A stretch of 64,000 bases of DNA from Solirubrobacteraceae bacterium (GTDB taxonomy: Bacteria > Actinomycetota > Thermoleophilia > Solirubrobacterales > Solirubrobacteraceae). Position numbers and translations under genes: made by a program. How positions within the stretch are numbered: position 1 is the first letter of the stretch; each line of letters starts with the position of its first letter. Under the pieces are notes generated by a model. The model was not told where the DNA came from. It saw only the letters and a program-made list of their open reading frames with translations, and did not search any database. Below, one piece after another: positions 17,244 through 24,364 of the stretch. The stretch spans positions 1 to 64,000 of the forward strand of contig JANJTP010000021.1 of the NCBI GenBank assembly GCA_024711025.1, read 5' to 3'.

Positions 17244-17738
17244 GTGGACGCAGGTTTCCGCTCATCTGACCCCAAGACCGGTCACCCTCCGGATCCGCTC
17301 GACCTGCGCATCCTGGCGCTGTTGCAGGAGGACGGCCGGCGCACGGTCGCCGACATGTCAGGCCGCTTGGGCCTCTCCCCCACGGCCGTCAAGCGGCGGA
17401 TCGAGCGGCTCGAGGCGGCCGGCGTCATCACCGGCTACTCGGCGCGGGTCGACTACACGAGGCTCGGCTGGGGCATCTCGGCCTTCACCGAGCTGCTGTT
17501 CTCCGGCACCACGATGCCGGACGAGATGGACCGGCTGGTCGCGCGGCTGCCTGAGGTGACCGCCGTCTACACGACGGCCGGAACGCCGGACGTCGTCGCA
17601 CTCGTGCGCGCGACGAGCGTCGCGCACCTGCGCGACGTCATCGACCGCCTGAGGGCGATCCCCGGCCTGCGGGGGACGCGCACGCACGTGATCCTCGACG
17701 CCCACGTCAAGGACGACTGGCGACCCGAGCTGGACTGA
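17244..17738 (+). CDS. Lrp/AsnC-family transcriptional regulator
   Basis: 164 residues. An N-terminal winged helix-turn-helix (DLRILALLQEDGRR, then GLSPTAVKRRIERLE at about 43-57) is followed by the alpha-beta RAM domain (about 80-155) that binds amino-acid effectors. GTG 17244 was taken as start. It is divergent from the amino-acid dehydrogenase/oxidoreductase operon across a 99-base intergenic, the usual layout for a local amino-acid-responsive regulator. The target genes are inferred from this position. Confidence 0.88.
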   Translation: MDAGFRSSDPKTGHPPDPLDLRILALLQEDGRRTVADMSGRLGLSPTAVKRRIERLEAAGVITGYSARVDYTRLGWGISAFTELLFSGTTMPDEMDRLVARLPEVTAVYTTAGTPDVVALVRATSVAHLRDVIDRLRAIPGLRGTRTHVILDAHVKDDWRPELD

Positions 17739-17789
17739 CCCCGGCGCGACCCGCGGACTCGCGGCCCCGACCGCACCCCGCTCAACCAC

Positions 17790-17936
17790 ACCCTCCCCGC
17801 GCACCGCGCCCTCCCCGCGACCGCGCCCTCCCCGCGACCGCGCACCGCGCCCTCCCCGCGACCGCGCACCGCGCCCTCCCCGCGACCGCGCCCTCCCCGC
17901 GACCGCGCACCGCGCCCTCCCCGCGACCGCGCACCC
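17790..17936. repeat. GC-rich 17/24-bp tandem array
   Basis: Seven copies of CCCTCCCCGCGACCGCG, some extended by GCACCGCG to 24 bases, fill the convergent intergenic between the lrp and mobA genes. The lengths alternate as about 18, 17, 24, 24, 17, 24, 19. No coding capacity is likely. Confidence 0.85.
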
Positions 17937-17996
17937 TCCGCCTGACGGCGCCCAGGCGACCCGACCGGGCCTCACGACCGAGCCGAGCGGGCCCGC

Positions 17997-18617
17997 CTAC
18001 CGACGCGCCACCCCCCCCCGAGCGCCGTTGCCGAGCAACTCGGCGACGGCAGCGAGGTCCTGCGGCGTGTTCACGTTCCGCAGCAACGAGCCGTCGACGT
18101 CCAGCAGCACCGGCCCGAGCGCCTCGACCTGCGGGACGGCGCGCCCGCTCGCGTCGAAGCCGGCGAGCAGCTCGAGCGCCCGCGGCTCGTAGCGGGCGCA
18201 GAGCGGCTGTATCCGCCCGTCCGCCCGTGCGACGACCGCCGGCGCGTCCAGGGAGTCGGCCGACGCAAGCAGCCCGACGAGTCCCGCGTCGACGAGCGGG
18301 AGATCGCAGGCGAGCACGACGACCGGCCTCCCGGCCGCCCAGCGCAGCGCCTCCACGACGCCCGCGAGCGGATGGCGCGGCTCCTCGGGCTCGCGACGCA
18401 CGACGACGTCCGCGAGCGGCGGAAGCGCCGTCGACGCCTTGGCGACCACCGCGATCTCGCCGAGTCCTGCGGCTTTCAGCGCATCGAGCGGCCAGGCGAT
18501 CAGCGGCCGTCCCGCGAGCGGAGCGCCGGGCTTTGCGCCGCCCATGCGCCGCCCCGCGCCCCCGGCGAGCACCGCGCCGACCGGCCCGGCCGTCCCGTGA
18601 ATCGCCGCGTCCGCCAT
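17997..18617 (-). CDS. mobA: molybdenum cofactor guanylyltransferase MobA
   Basis: 206 residues. The nucleotidyltransferase loop LAGGAGRRMGGAKP lies at about residues 17-30, followed by a lysine/aspartate-bearing ACDLPLVD block near 103 for metal and GTP contact. MobA attaches GMP to molybdopterin. I chose ATG 18617 over the upstream ATG 18650 because a TACGAT -10 box ends six bases before it and the family begins close to the GG loop. It belongs with moaA, mocA, xdhC, coxE and coxD to the window's set of molybdoenzyme assembly genes. MocA-type cytidylylation is the alternative, but the separate mocA homologue at 19.5 kb makes guanylyl transfer more likely here. Confidence 0.85.
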   Translation of the reverse strand: MADAAIHGTAGPVGAVLAGGAGRRMGGAKPGAPLAGRPLIAWPLDALKAAGLGEIAVVAKASTALPPLADVVVRREPEEPRHPLAGVVEALRWAAGRPVVVLACDLPLVDAGLVGLLASADSLDAPAVVARADGRIQPLCARYEPRALELLAGFDASGRAVPQVEALGPVLLDVDGSLLRNVNTPQDLAAVAELLGNGARGGVARR

Positions 18618-18623
18618 CGGCCG

Positions 18624-18629
18624 ATCGTA
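18624..18629 (-). promoter_or_regulatory. -10 box (TACGAT) of mobA
   Basis: Read on the minus strand, TACGAT ends six bases before the mobA ATG (18617). It is the same hexamer and nearly the same spacing as at ecm and at the XRE-cupin gene. Confidence 0.45.
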
Positions 18630-18658
18630 GACCAGGGCCACGACTCGCATCCGGCTCC

Positions 18659-18664
18659 TAGAAT
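18659..18664 (+). promoter_or_regulatory. -10 box (TAGAAT) of zinc-ribbon gene
   Basis: TAGAAT ends six bases before GTG 18671. It predicts a leaderless transcript divergent from mobA. Confidence 0.5.
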
Positions 18665-18670
18665 GGCCCG

Positions 18671-19231
18671 GTGGCCGTGGAGACGAAGGCGTGGCTGCGC
18701 TGCTACCGGTGCTGGTCGACGAACCTCGAGGTGCAGGTGCACTACGAGGGCATCCACCGAATCGACCCGCAGACCGGTGAGCGCGCCGAAGTCGTGGACG
18801 AGGTCCAGGAGGCCGTCGTGCAGTGCCTGGACTGCATGCACGACCAGCCGCACCTCGGCTTCCGCGAGAATCGCGTCGAGCCGATCGAGGACCGCTGGGA
18901 GCGGATGATCGCGGGCACCCCCTGGGTCGCCTCCTGCACCGTCGCCGTCCACGCCGACGACGTCGAGAGCTGCTCGGGCCCCGACGCCGCCGACTCCCTC
19001 TCGTATGCCGCGTTCGGTGACTTCGGCACGCGCGAGTTCTTCACGCACGTGCGCTTCCACAAGCACGAGGGCGATCTGATCGTCGTGCACCTGCTCGTCG
19101 AGCTCTACGCGCGATCGATCGAGGAGGCGGCCGAGGTCCTCGAGGAGACCGCTCGCGGCAGCCTCGCGATCACCTCGCTGGCCGAGGAGTCGCGTCCGCC
19201 GGCGGCGGCGAGCGAGGGACACGGGCACTAG
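18671..19231 (+). CDS. uncharacterised zinc-ribbon protein
   Basis: A 186-residue soluble protein that I cannot assign to a named family. Two CxxC knuckles (C11/C14 and C52/C55, sequences CYRC and CLDC) form a likely zinc ribbon enclosing a beta hairpin. The rest is a mixed alpha/beta domain with conserved-looking Trp, Phe and His (FFTHVRFHKHEGD near 120) and an acidic helix. No membrane segment or signal is seen. GTG 18671 is set by the close TAGAAT box. It is divergent from mobA, and whether it has anything to do with molybdenum is unknown. Confidence 0.65.
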   Translation: MAVETKAWLRCYRCWSTNLEVQVHYEGIHRIDPQTGERAEVVDEVQEAVVQCLDCMHDQPHLGFRENRVEPIEDRWERMIAGTPWVASCTVAVHADDVESCSGPDAADSLSYAAFGDFGTREFFTHVRFHKHEGDLIVVHLLVELYARSIEEAAEVLEETARGSLAITSLAEESRPPAAASEGHGH

Positions 19232-19267
19232 ACCGCGCACGCTCTGCGACAGAACCGCGCCACCTCC

Positions 19268-19323
19268 GTACAGTCGCCGTCGCGACGGGAACGTCGTACA
19301 GTCGTCGTCGCGACGGGAACGTG
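19268..19323. repeat. 28-bp direct repeat, two copies
   Basis: Two adjacent units each begin GTACAGTCG and contain CGTCGCGACGGGAACGT. They differ at two bases. Confidence 0.8.
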
Positions 19324-19363
19324 GCTGCAGAAACACAACCCATACCTGAGCTACTGCAGCCAC
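19321..19363 (-). repeat. dispersed hairpin element, copy A
   Basis: Arms GTGGCTGCAG/CTGCAGCCAC (10 bp, perfect) flank a 23-base loop. On the minus strand the 43 bases match the element at 57365-57407 at 35 positions, with AGCTCAGGTAT in the loop and TTTCTGCAG shared. The second stem pair is T-A here and C-G there, a compensatory change. Confidence 0.8.
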
Positions 19364-19534
19364 AACCTCGCGGGCGTGCCGCTCTGACGCCTCCGCGGCG
19401 ACGACGAACGCGCCGAGCGCTGGGAGGCAGCCACAACCTCGCGGGCGTGCCGCTCTGACGCCTCCGCGGCGACGACGAACGCGCCGAGCGCTGGGAGGCA
19501 GCCACAACCTCGCGGGCGTGCCGCTCTGACGCCC
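19356..19534. repeat. 71-bp tandem repeat, 2.5 copies
   Basis: Units start at 19356, 19427 and 19498 (GCAGCCACAACCTCGCGGGC...). Copies are practically identical, and the third stops after about 36 bases. The array starts inside the right arm of the hairpin element and runs up to the mocA stop codon. Confidence 0.9.
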
Positions 19535-19540
19535 GGCGCG

Positions 19541-20125
19541 TCAGTGGGCGTCGGCGCGGGCCCGAAGCTCCGCGAGATCAGCCGGCGTGTCGACGTCCGC
19601 CGGCTCGGCGACGTCCTCGCAGGGAACCCCGACGACGTCCGCGCCGGACAGCACCGCACGTGCCCCGACATCGCCGCGCAGGGCCAGCACGGCCGGCAGC
19701 ACCTCACGTTCGAGCAGGACCGGGTGCCCGGCGACGCCGTCGTACGTCGCCCGCACGGCTGCGCTCCCGGGACGTCGCGCTCGCAGGACCCGCTCGATCG
19801 CCGCAGCGCCGACGAACGGCTGGTCGACGAGCGTGACGAGCACACCGTCCACGTCGCCGAGCGCCGCGATCCCGCAGCGCAGCGAGGCGGCCTGCCCCTC
19901 CGACCAGTCAGGGCAGGTGACCACCCGCGCCCCGTCGAGCGAGGCGGTCCGCGCGATCAGCTCCGCGTCGGCACCGAGGACGAGAACCACGTCGTCGAGC
20001 TCGCCCACGCTCGCCATCTGACGGACGGCGCGCTCGACCAGCAGCTCGCCACCGACCGTGGCGAGCTGCTTTGCCCCGCCGAAGCGTCGCCCGGCGCCGG
20101 CGCCGAGGATCAGCCCGCCGATCAC
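19541..20125 (-). CDS. mocA: molybdenum cofactor cytidylyltransferase-like (MocA) nucleotidyltransferase
   Basis: 194 residues. The glycine-rich loop LGAGAGRRFGGAKQL at about 7-21 is the CTP/Mo-pterin binding signature. Further blocks are DWSEGQAASLRCG near 73 and LVDQPFV near 98, matching MocA-type enzymes that make the cytosine dinucleotide cofactor used by the xanthine-dehydrogenase family. GTG 20125 is preceded by AGGAGA. The gene follows xdhC by 11 bases as the last member of the coxD-coxE-xdhC-mocA unit. The neighbouring XdhC chaperone and the two XDH-family enzymes in the window support cytidylyl rather than guanylyl transfer. Confidence 0.85.
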   Translation of the reverse strand: MIGGLILGAGAGRRFGGAKQLATVGGELLVERAVRQMASVGELDDVVLVLGADAELIARTASLDGARVVTCPDWSEGQAASLRCGIAALGDVDGVLVTLVDQPFVGAAAIERVLRARRPGSAAVRATYDGVAGHPVLLEREVLPAVLALRGDVGARAVLSGADVVGVPCEDVAEPADVDTPADLAELRARADAH

Positions 20126-20136
20126 GGGTCTCCTGC

Positions 20137-21270
20137 TCAGGCGGCCGACCCGGAGCGCGCCACGTGACGGATCGGGCCGCTGGTCCGCGAGAGCGGCTCA
20201 CCCCGCCGGCCCGCTCGGCTCGCGATGATCTCGCCGAGCACCGAGACCGCTGTCTCGGCGGGGGTCGAAGCGCCGATGTCGAGCCCGCACGGCGCCGAGA
20301 TGCGCCCGATCTCCTCATCGCCCAGGCCGCTTGCGCGGAGTCGCTCGACCCGGCCCTCGTGGGTGCGTCGACTGCCGAGCGCCCCCACGAAGCCCGCACC
20401 GGAGCGCAGTGCCGCCAGCAGCGCCGGCTCGTCGAACTTCGGGTCGTGCGTGAAGACGAGCACGGCGTCGCGCTCGCCGAGCTCCTGCGAGTCGAGATAG
20501 CGGTCCGGCCAGTCGACGACGACGTCGGCGACCTCGCTGAACCGCGCGCTCTTGATGAACGGCTCGCGCGCATCGCAGATCGTCACCTGGTAGCCGAGGC
20601 CGCGGGCGAGCCAGGCGGTCGCCACCGAGAAGTCGATCGCCCCGAAGATCACCATCCGCGGCGGAGTGGCGAACGAGGCGACGAACACGCGCAGGGAGTC
20701 GCCGAGCGTCGCACCGTCGAGCCCGTAGCTGCGGATCATCGAGATGCCCTGGTCGAGCAGCCCGGCCGCGTCGCGCCGCACCGAGTGGTCGAGCAGCTCA
20801 GTCACGCCGAAGCCGCCGATCGCCTCACCGTCGACGAGCGCGAGCCGCCTGCCGACCATCTCGCCGTCGAGCAGCGTCGCGAACGCCGCCGGCCGACCGG
20901 CGCGGACGGCGTCGAGCACGGCCTCGACCGCGACCGCGTCCTCCGCCCGCAGCTCCGCGACGCAGATCCGCACCGTCCCCCCGCACATCAGGCCGACGGT
21001 CCCCGCAAGCTCGTCGGAGATGCCGTAGGTCTCGACGCTGGCGGCACCGCCGGCGAGCGCGCGGCCGGCGACCTCGACCAGAGCACCCTCGACGCAGCCG
21101 CCGGTGACCGACCCCTCGAGCGCGCCGTGCTCGTCGACGAGCATCGTCGCGCCGACGTCCATCGGTGCCGATCCGACGACCTCGACCAGCGTCGCGGTCG
21201 CGACGCGACGACCCTCCGCCAGCCACTCGAGTGCGGTCGACAGCCAGTGATGCGACAGCGCGGCGCTCAT
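20137..21270 (-). CDS. xdhC: XdhC/CoxI-family molybdenum cofactor chaperone
   Basis: 377 residues. The N-terminal XdhC/CoxI domain has VVGSAPMDVGATM near 30 and GSVTGGCVEGAL near 53. The C-terminal NAD-binding-like domain carries MVIFGAIDFSVATAWLARGLG near 210 and GALGSRRTHEGR near 308. XdhC binds and helps sulfurate the Moco before insertion into XDH-family apoenzymes. ATG 21270 overlaps the coxE stop as ATGA. The client enzymes are most likely the Mo hydroxylases at 30-38 kb. Length is typical. Confidence 0.9.
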   Translation of the reverse strand: MSAALSHHWLSTALEWLAEGRRVATATLVEVVGSAPMDVGATMLVDEHGALEGSVTGGCVEGALVEVAGRALAGGAASVETYGISDELAGTVGLMCGGTVRICVAELRAEDAVAVEAVLDAVRAGRPAAFATLLDGEMVGRRLALVDGEAIGGFGVTELLDHSVRRDAAGLLDQGISMIRSYGLDGATLGDSLRVFVASFATPPRMVIFGAIDFSVATAWLARGLGYQVTICDAREPFIKSARFSEVADVVVDWPDRYLDSQELGERDAVLVFTHDPKFDEPALLAALRSGAGFVGALGSRRTHEGRVERLRASGLGDEEIGRISAPCGLDIGASTPAETAVSVLGEIIASRAGRRGEPLSRTSGPIRHVARSGSAA

Positions 21271-22331
21271 GCAGACGCTCCAATCAGGTCGAACGACAGG
21301 AGGTCCTCGCCGCTCGAAAGGTGGTCGATGTACGGCAGGACGGCCTGCATCCCGCGTGTCAGGGGCTCGAAGCCGGGGTCGGCCGCGAGCGGGTTGAGCC
21401 AGACGATCTTCCAGGCCAGGCGGTCGAGGCGCGCCATCTGCAGCGCGAGCAGCTCGGGATCGCCCGTCTCCAGCCCGTCCGAGCAGATCACGACGAGCGC
21501 GCCCCGCGCCATGCCGCGGCGGCCGTACTCGTCGACGAACACGCGCACGCATTCGCCGATCCGGGTCCCGGCGTCGCGGTCGTGAAGCTGCTCGGCGACG
21601 CGCTCGAGCGCGATGTCGCCCGACGGCAGGCGCAGCTCGTGGGTCAGCCGCGTTAGGCGCGTGCCGAATGCGAAGACCTCGACGTGACGGCCGGCGCGCG
21701 CCGCGACGTGGCCGGCGAGCAGCCAGCGACGTGCGTGCTCGTGCATCGAGCGGGAGACGTCGACGAGCATCACGATGCGACGGGGCCGGGTGCGCTGGCG
21801 CCGGTGGACCAGCTCGACCGGCTCGCCGCCGCGCCTGAGAGCCCGGCGCAGTGTGCGCGCGACATCGAGGTCGCCGCGGTGAGCCGCGCGGGTCCGGTAC
21901 GAGCGGCGCCTCGGCAGCAGCGGCCGGGCGCTGCGCAGCCGGGCCTGCTCCTCCTCGTCCAGGGCGTCGAACGGCTTGTCGTGCAACACCTCGAGCGGGC
22001 TTGCGAGCTCGGCGTCCACGGAGACGCCCTGCGACTCGTCCTCTCCGTCCCGCGCGTCCTCGTCCCCGCGCTCCTCGGCGGACGACGGCTCCGGCGCCGG
22101 GGTCGGCGGCACCGGTGCCTGACGACCGAAGAACTCGGCGAAGACGCGATCGTAGACCGGGATCAGCTCCTCGTCCGGAGCCATGGTCGCGCGGCCGGCC
22201 CAGTAGAGGTCGGCGGGCGAGACGAGCGCCGCGGCCGTGCAGAGGTCGATCACCTGGGCCGGACTCGCGGGCAGGCCCGCCTCGCGCAGCGCGCCGCCAA
22301 AAGCGGCCAGGCGTGCGACGGGCTCACTCAC
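21267..22331 (-). CDS. coxE: VWA-domain protein CoxE
   Basis: 354 residues. The N-terminal half is helical with an acidic, low-complexity stretch (about 85-110). A von Willebrand A domain follows from about 190 with a MIDAS-like DVSRSM motif near 194-199 and CSDGLETGDPE near 276. CoxE works with the AAA+ protein CoxD in maturation of the active site in carbon-monoxide-dehydrogenase-type and related hydroxylases. I chose GTG 22331, which overlaps the coxD end by 8 bases, over an ATG 14 codons upstream that lies inside coxD. Confidence 0.85.
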   Translation of the reverse strand: MSEPVARLAAFGGALREAGLPASPAQVIDLCTAAALVSPADLYWAGRATMAPDEELIPVYDRVFAEFFGRQAPVPPTPAPEPSSAEERGDEDARDGEDESQGVSVDAELASPLEVLHDKPFDALDEEEQARLRSARPLLPRRRSYRTRAAHRGDLDVARTLRRALRRGGEPVELVHRRQRTRPRRIVMLVDVSRSMHEHARRWLLAGHVAARAGRHVEVFAFGTRLTRLTHELRLPSGDIALERVAEQLHDRDAGTRIGECVRVFVDEYGRRGMARGALVVICSDGLETGDPELLALQMARLDRLAWKIVWLNPLAADPGFEPLTRGMQAVLPYIDHLSSGEDLLSFDLIGASA

Positions 22332-23226
22332 GGGCGAGCTCCGAGAGCGCCTCGAGGACGCGGTCGCGGTCATCGTGGTTCTTGATCACCCAGCCGAGGG
22401 TGTCCTGCCACGCCTCGCGACTGCCGTTCAGCTCCTCCACGCCGAGCAGCGCGAGGGCGCCGGCCCAGTCGATCGCCTCGGCCGCGCCCGGCGGCTTGAC
22501 GAGGTCCAGCAGCCGCAGCCGCGCGACGGCGCCGGCGACCGAGCGTGCGAGGCGCGCGGAGGCGTCCGGGACGCGCAGCCGGATCACCTCGATCTCTCGC
22601 TCGATGTCGGGGAAGTCGATCCAGTGGTAGAGGCAGCGGCGCGCCAGCGCGTCGTGCAGCTCGCGCGTGCGGTTGGAGGTGATGACGACGAACGGCGGCG
22701 TGGGCGCGGCGATCCGCCCCAGCTCGGGGATCGTGATGGCCATCTCCGACAGCAGCTCGAGCAGGAACGCCTCGAACTCGTCCTCGGCCCGGTCGAGCTC
22801 GTCGATCAGCAGGACCGCCTCGTCGCCGGCCCGAAGCGCCTGGAGCAGCGGGCGCGCGAGCAGGAAGTCCTCGGTGTAGAGCGCGGCGCCGCGAACGTCG
22901 TCGGCGGTCCGCGCCAGCAGCAGCTGGCGCGCGTGGTCCCACTCGTAGAGGGCCTGCGAGCGATCGATTCCCTCATAGCACTGCAGCCGGATCAGGCGAC
23001 GGTCGAGCGCCCGCGCGACGGCCTTCGCGACCTCGGTCTTGCCGACGCCCGGCTCCCCCTCGAGCAGCAGCGGCCGCCCCATGCGGCCGGCGAGGAACAC
23101 GGCGACCGCAAGGCCGCGATCGGCGATGTACGACGCGTCGCGAAGCCGCTCCCGCGTCTCGCCGACGCTCGAGAACGGCGACGGGATCAGCATCGGCGAC
23201 GGAGTGCTCGAACCATGGCTGCTCAT
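22324..23226 (-). CDS. coxD: MoxR-family AAA+ ATPase CoxD
   Basis: 300 residues. Walker A GEPGVGKT is at 57-64, Walker B LLIDELDR near 130, sensor TSNRTRELHDALARRC near 170, and the C-terminal lid is helical. MoxR/CoxD proteins remodel molybdoenzymes during metal-site assembly in the cytoplasm. ATG 23226 was taken as start because upstream codons in the open frame are low-complexity and include an array of short repeats. It is the first gene of the unit with coxE, xdhC and mocA, lying immediately downstream of the catabolic island that encodes the likely client enzymes. Confidence 0.87.
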   Translation of the reverse strand: MSSHGSSTPSPMLIPSPFSSVGETRERLRDASYIADRGLAVAVFLAGRMGRPLLLEGEPGVGKTEVAKAVARALDRRLIRLQCYEGIDRSQALYEWDHARQLLLARTADDVRGAALYTEDFLLARPLLQALRAGDEAVLLIDELDRAEDEFEAFLLELLSEMAITIPELGRIAAPTPPFVVITSNRTRELHDALARRCLYHWIDFPDIEREIEVIRLRVPDASARLARSVAGAVARLRLLDLVKPPGAAEAIDWAGALALLGVEELNGSREAWQDTLGWVIKNHDDRDRVLEALSELARE

Positions 23227-23393
23227 GTGAGCGTAGTGGTACCGCCGTTTGCTTTCACCCGCTGCCCGGCCACGACCGAGGCCCGCGGATCCCCCTCGAT
23301 GCGCCGCGCGCGCCGACGAGCGCGCGCATGAGCTGCGCGCTCCGACGAGCGCGCGCATGGGCGCGCGCTCGATCGAGCCCGCGCCCTTCGCTG

Positions 23394-23435
23394 AGCATGG
23401 GCGGGGCGCGACCGAGGTCGCGCCCCGCCCATGCT
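23394..23435. terminator. perfect 20-bp hairpin ending the 14-kb catabolic operon
   Basis: AGCATGGGCGGGGCGCGACC pairs perfectly with its complement after a 2-base GA centre. It lies 18 bases beyond the stop of the nitrilase-family gene and before coxD. Just beyond it (23313-23371) are two copies of an 18-base sequence starting CCGACGAGCG, 29 bases apart. Confidence 0.8.
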
Positions 23436-23452
23436 GCTGGTTGCTTCGCGCC

Positions 23453-24364
23453 TCAGGCGTTGACCGCCTCGGCCTCGCCGGCCGGGTCGCGCGAGAGAAG
23501 CCGGTCGTAGACCGGGGTGTTGTAGCTGTAGTACTTGACGTACAGGTCGTTGCGCATGTCGCGCAGCGTCGGGACCGCGATCCGCGCCTTGTCGACCTCG
23601 CTGAGGTCGAGCGTCGCCGAGAGGACGATGTCCTGCTCGTCGCCGGCCGCCGCGATGACCTCGCCGAACGGGTTCACGATCATGCTGCCGCCGAAGTACT
23701 CGTTGTTCCACTCCTTGCCGGCGCGGTTCGAGTACACGGTGAACATGCCCGTGTCGACCGAGCGCATGCGGTTGAGCATCTCCCAGTGGACGCCCGAGGC
23801 GTAGCCCGGGGCAGCCGTGGGGACGAACAGGACCTCGGCGCCGAGCGTCGCGCAGATGCGGGAGCTCTCCGGGTAACGACGGTCGTGGCAGATGATCGTC
23901 GAGACCTTGGCGTGCGGCTCCTCGGCCATCTCCCAGACCTTGAACTCCGTGCCGTTGCGGAAGTAGATCTTCTCGAGCGCCTGGACGCCCGCGACGTGCA
24001 CCTTGCGGTAGTTCTGGATGACCGTGCCGTCCGGGCCGATCGTCGCAGCCGCGTTGTAGTAGATGCCCGGCGCGGCGCGCTCGAACATCGGGTAGATGAT
24101 GTAGACGCCGTAGCGCTTGGCGATCTCGCCGAGCAGGTCGGTGGTCGGTCCGGGGATCGACTCCGCGACCTCGAAGTACTCGGGGTCCTTGGAGTAGAAC
24201 TTCTCGTAGTCGGTGTCCGCCAGCTCGCCCGGCATGATGATCTGGCAGCCATCCTTCGCGGCCTCCTCGATCAGCCTGGCCTGCACCTCGAGCTTGTCGT
24301 CCTTCGACGAGCCCGGCATGGTGCCCTGCTGGACGGCGGCGACCTTGACTTCGCGCTTAGCCAC
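23453..24364 (-). CDS. nitrilase-superfamily carbamoylase/amidase (beta-ureidopropionase-like)
   Basis: 303 residues with the full carbon-nitrogen hydrolase triad: E47 (MPGELAD), K121 (NYRKVHV) and C159 (ICHDRRYPE). The fold spans the whole chain. Relatives include beta-ureidopropionase and N-carbamoyl-amino-acid amidohydrolases, which release NH3 and CO2 from ureido acids. Start GTG 24364 is preceded by AGGAGAA at a good distance and overlaps the hydantoinase stop by 8 bases. Standing directly behind a hydantoinase, it most likely acts on the ureido acid that enzyme produces, though a simple amidase is possible. Confidence 0.82.
   Translation of the reverse strand: MAKREVKVAAVQQGTMPGSSKDDKLEVQARLIEEAAKDGCQIIMPGELADTDYEKFYSKDPEYFEVAESIPGPTTDLLGEIAKRYGVYIIYPMFERAAPGIYYNAAATIGPDGTVIQNYRKVHVAGVQALEKIYFRNGTEFKVWEMAEEPHAKVSTIICHDRRYPESSRICATLGAEVLFVPTAAPGYASGVHWEMLNRMRSVDTGMFTVYSNRAGKEWNNEYFGGSMIVNPFGEVIAAAGDEQDIVLSATLDLSEVDKARIAVPTLRDMRNDLYVKYYSYNTPVYDRLLSRDPAGEAEAVNA

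Larger units (their letters stand above)
19232..19540. other. 309-base convergent intergenic made of repeats
   Basis: No gene is supported here. The stretch holds two 28-base direct repeats, a 10-bp-stem hairpin and two and a half copies of a 71-base tandem unit, all listed separately. The flanking genes converge on it. Confidence 0.8.

Noticed and set aside
17790-17936. CRISPR array
   Set aside because: Units are directly tandem without unique spacers of constant length; no cas genes.
19356-19534. CRISPR or insertion sequence
   Set aside because: The 71-base units are whole-unit tandem copies without spacers, terminal inverted repeats or transposase.
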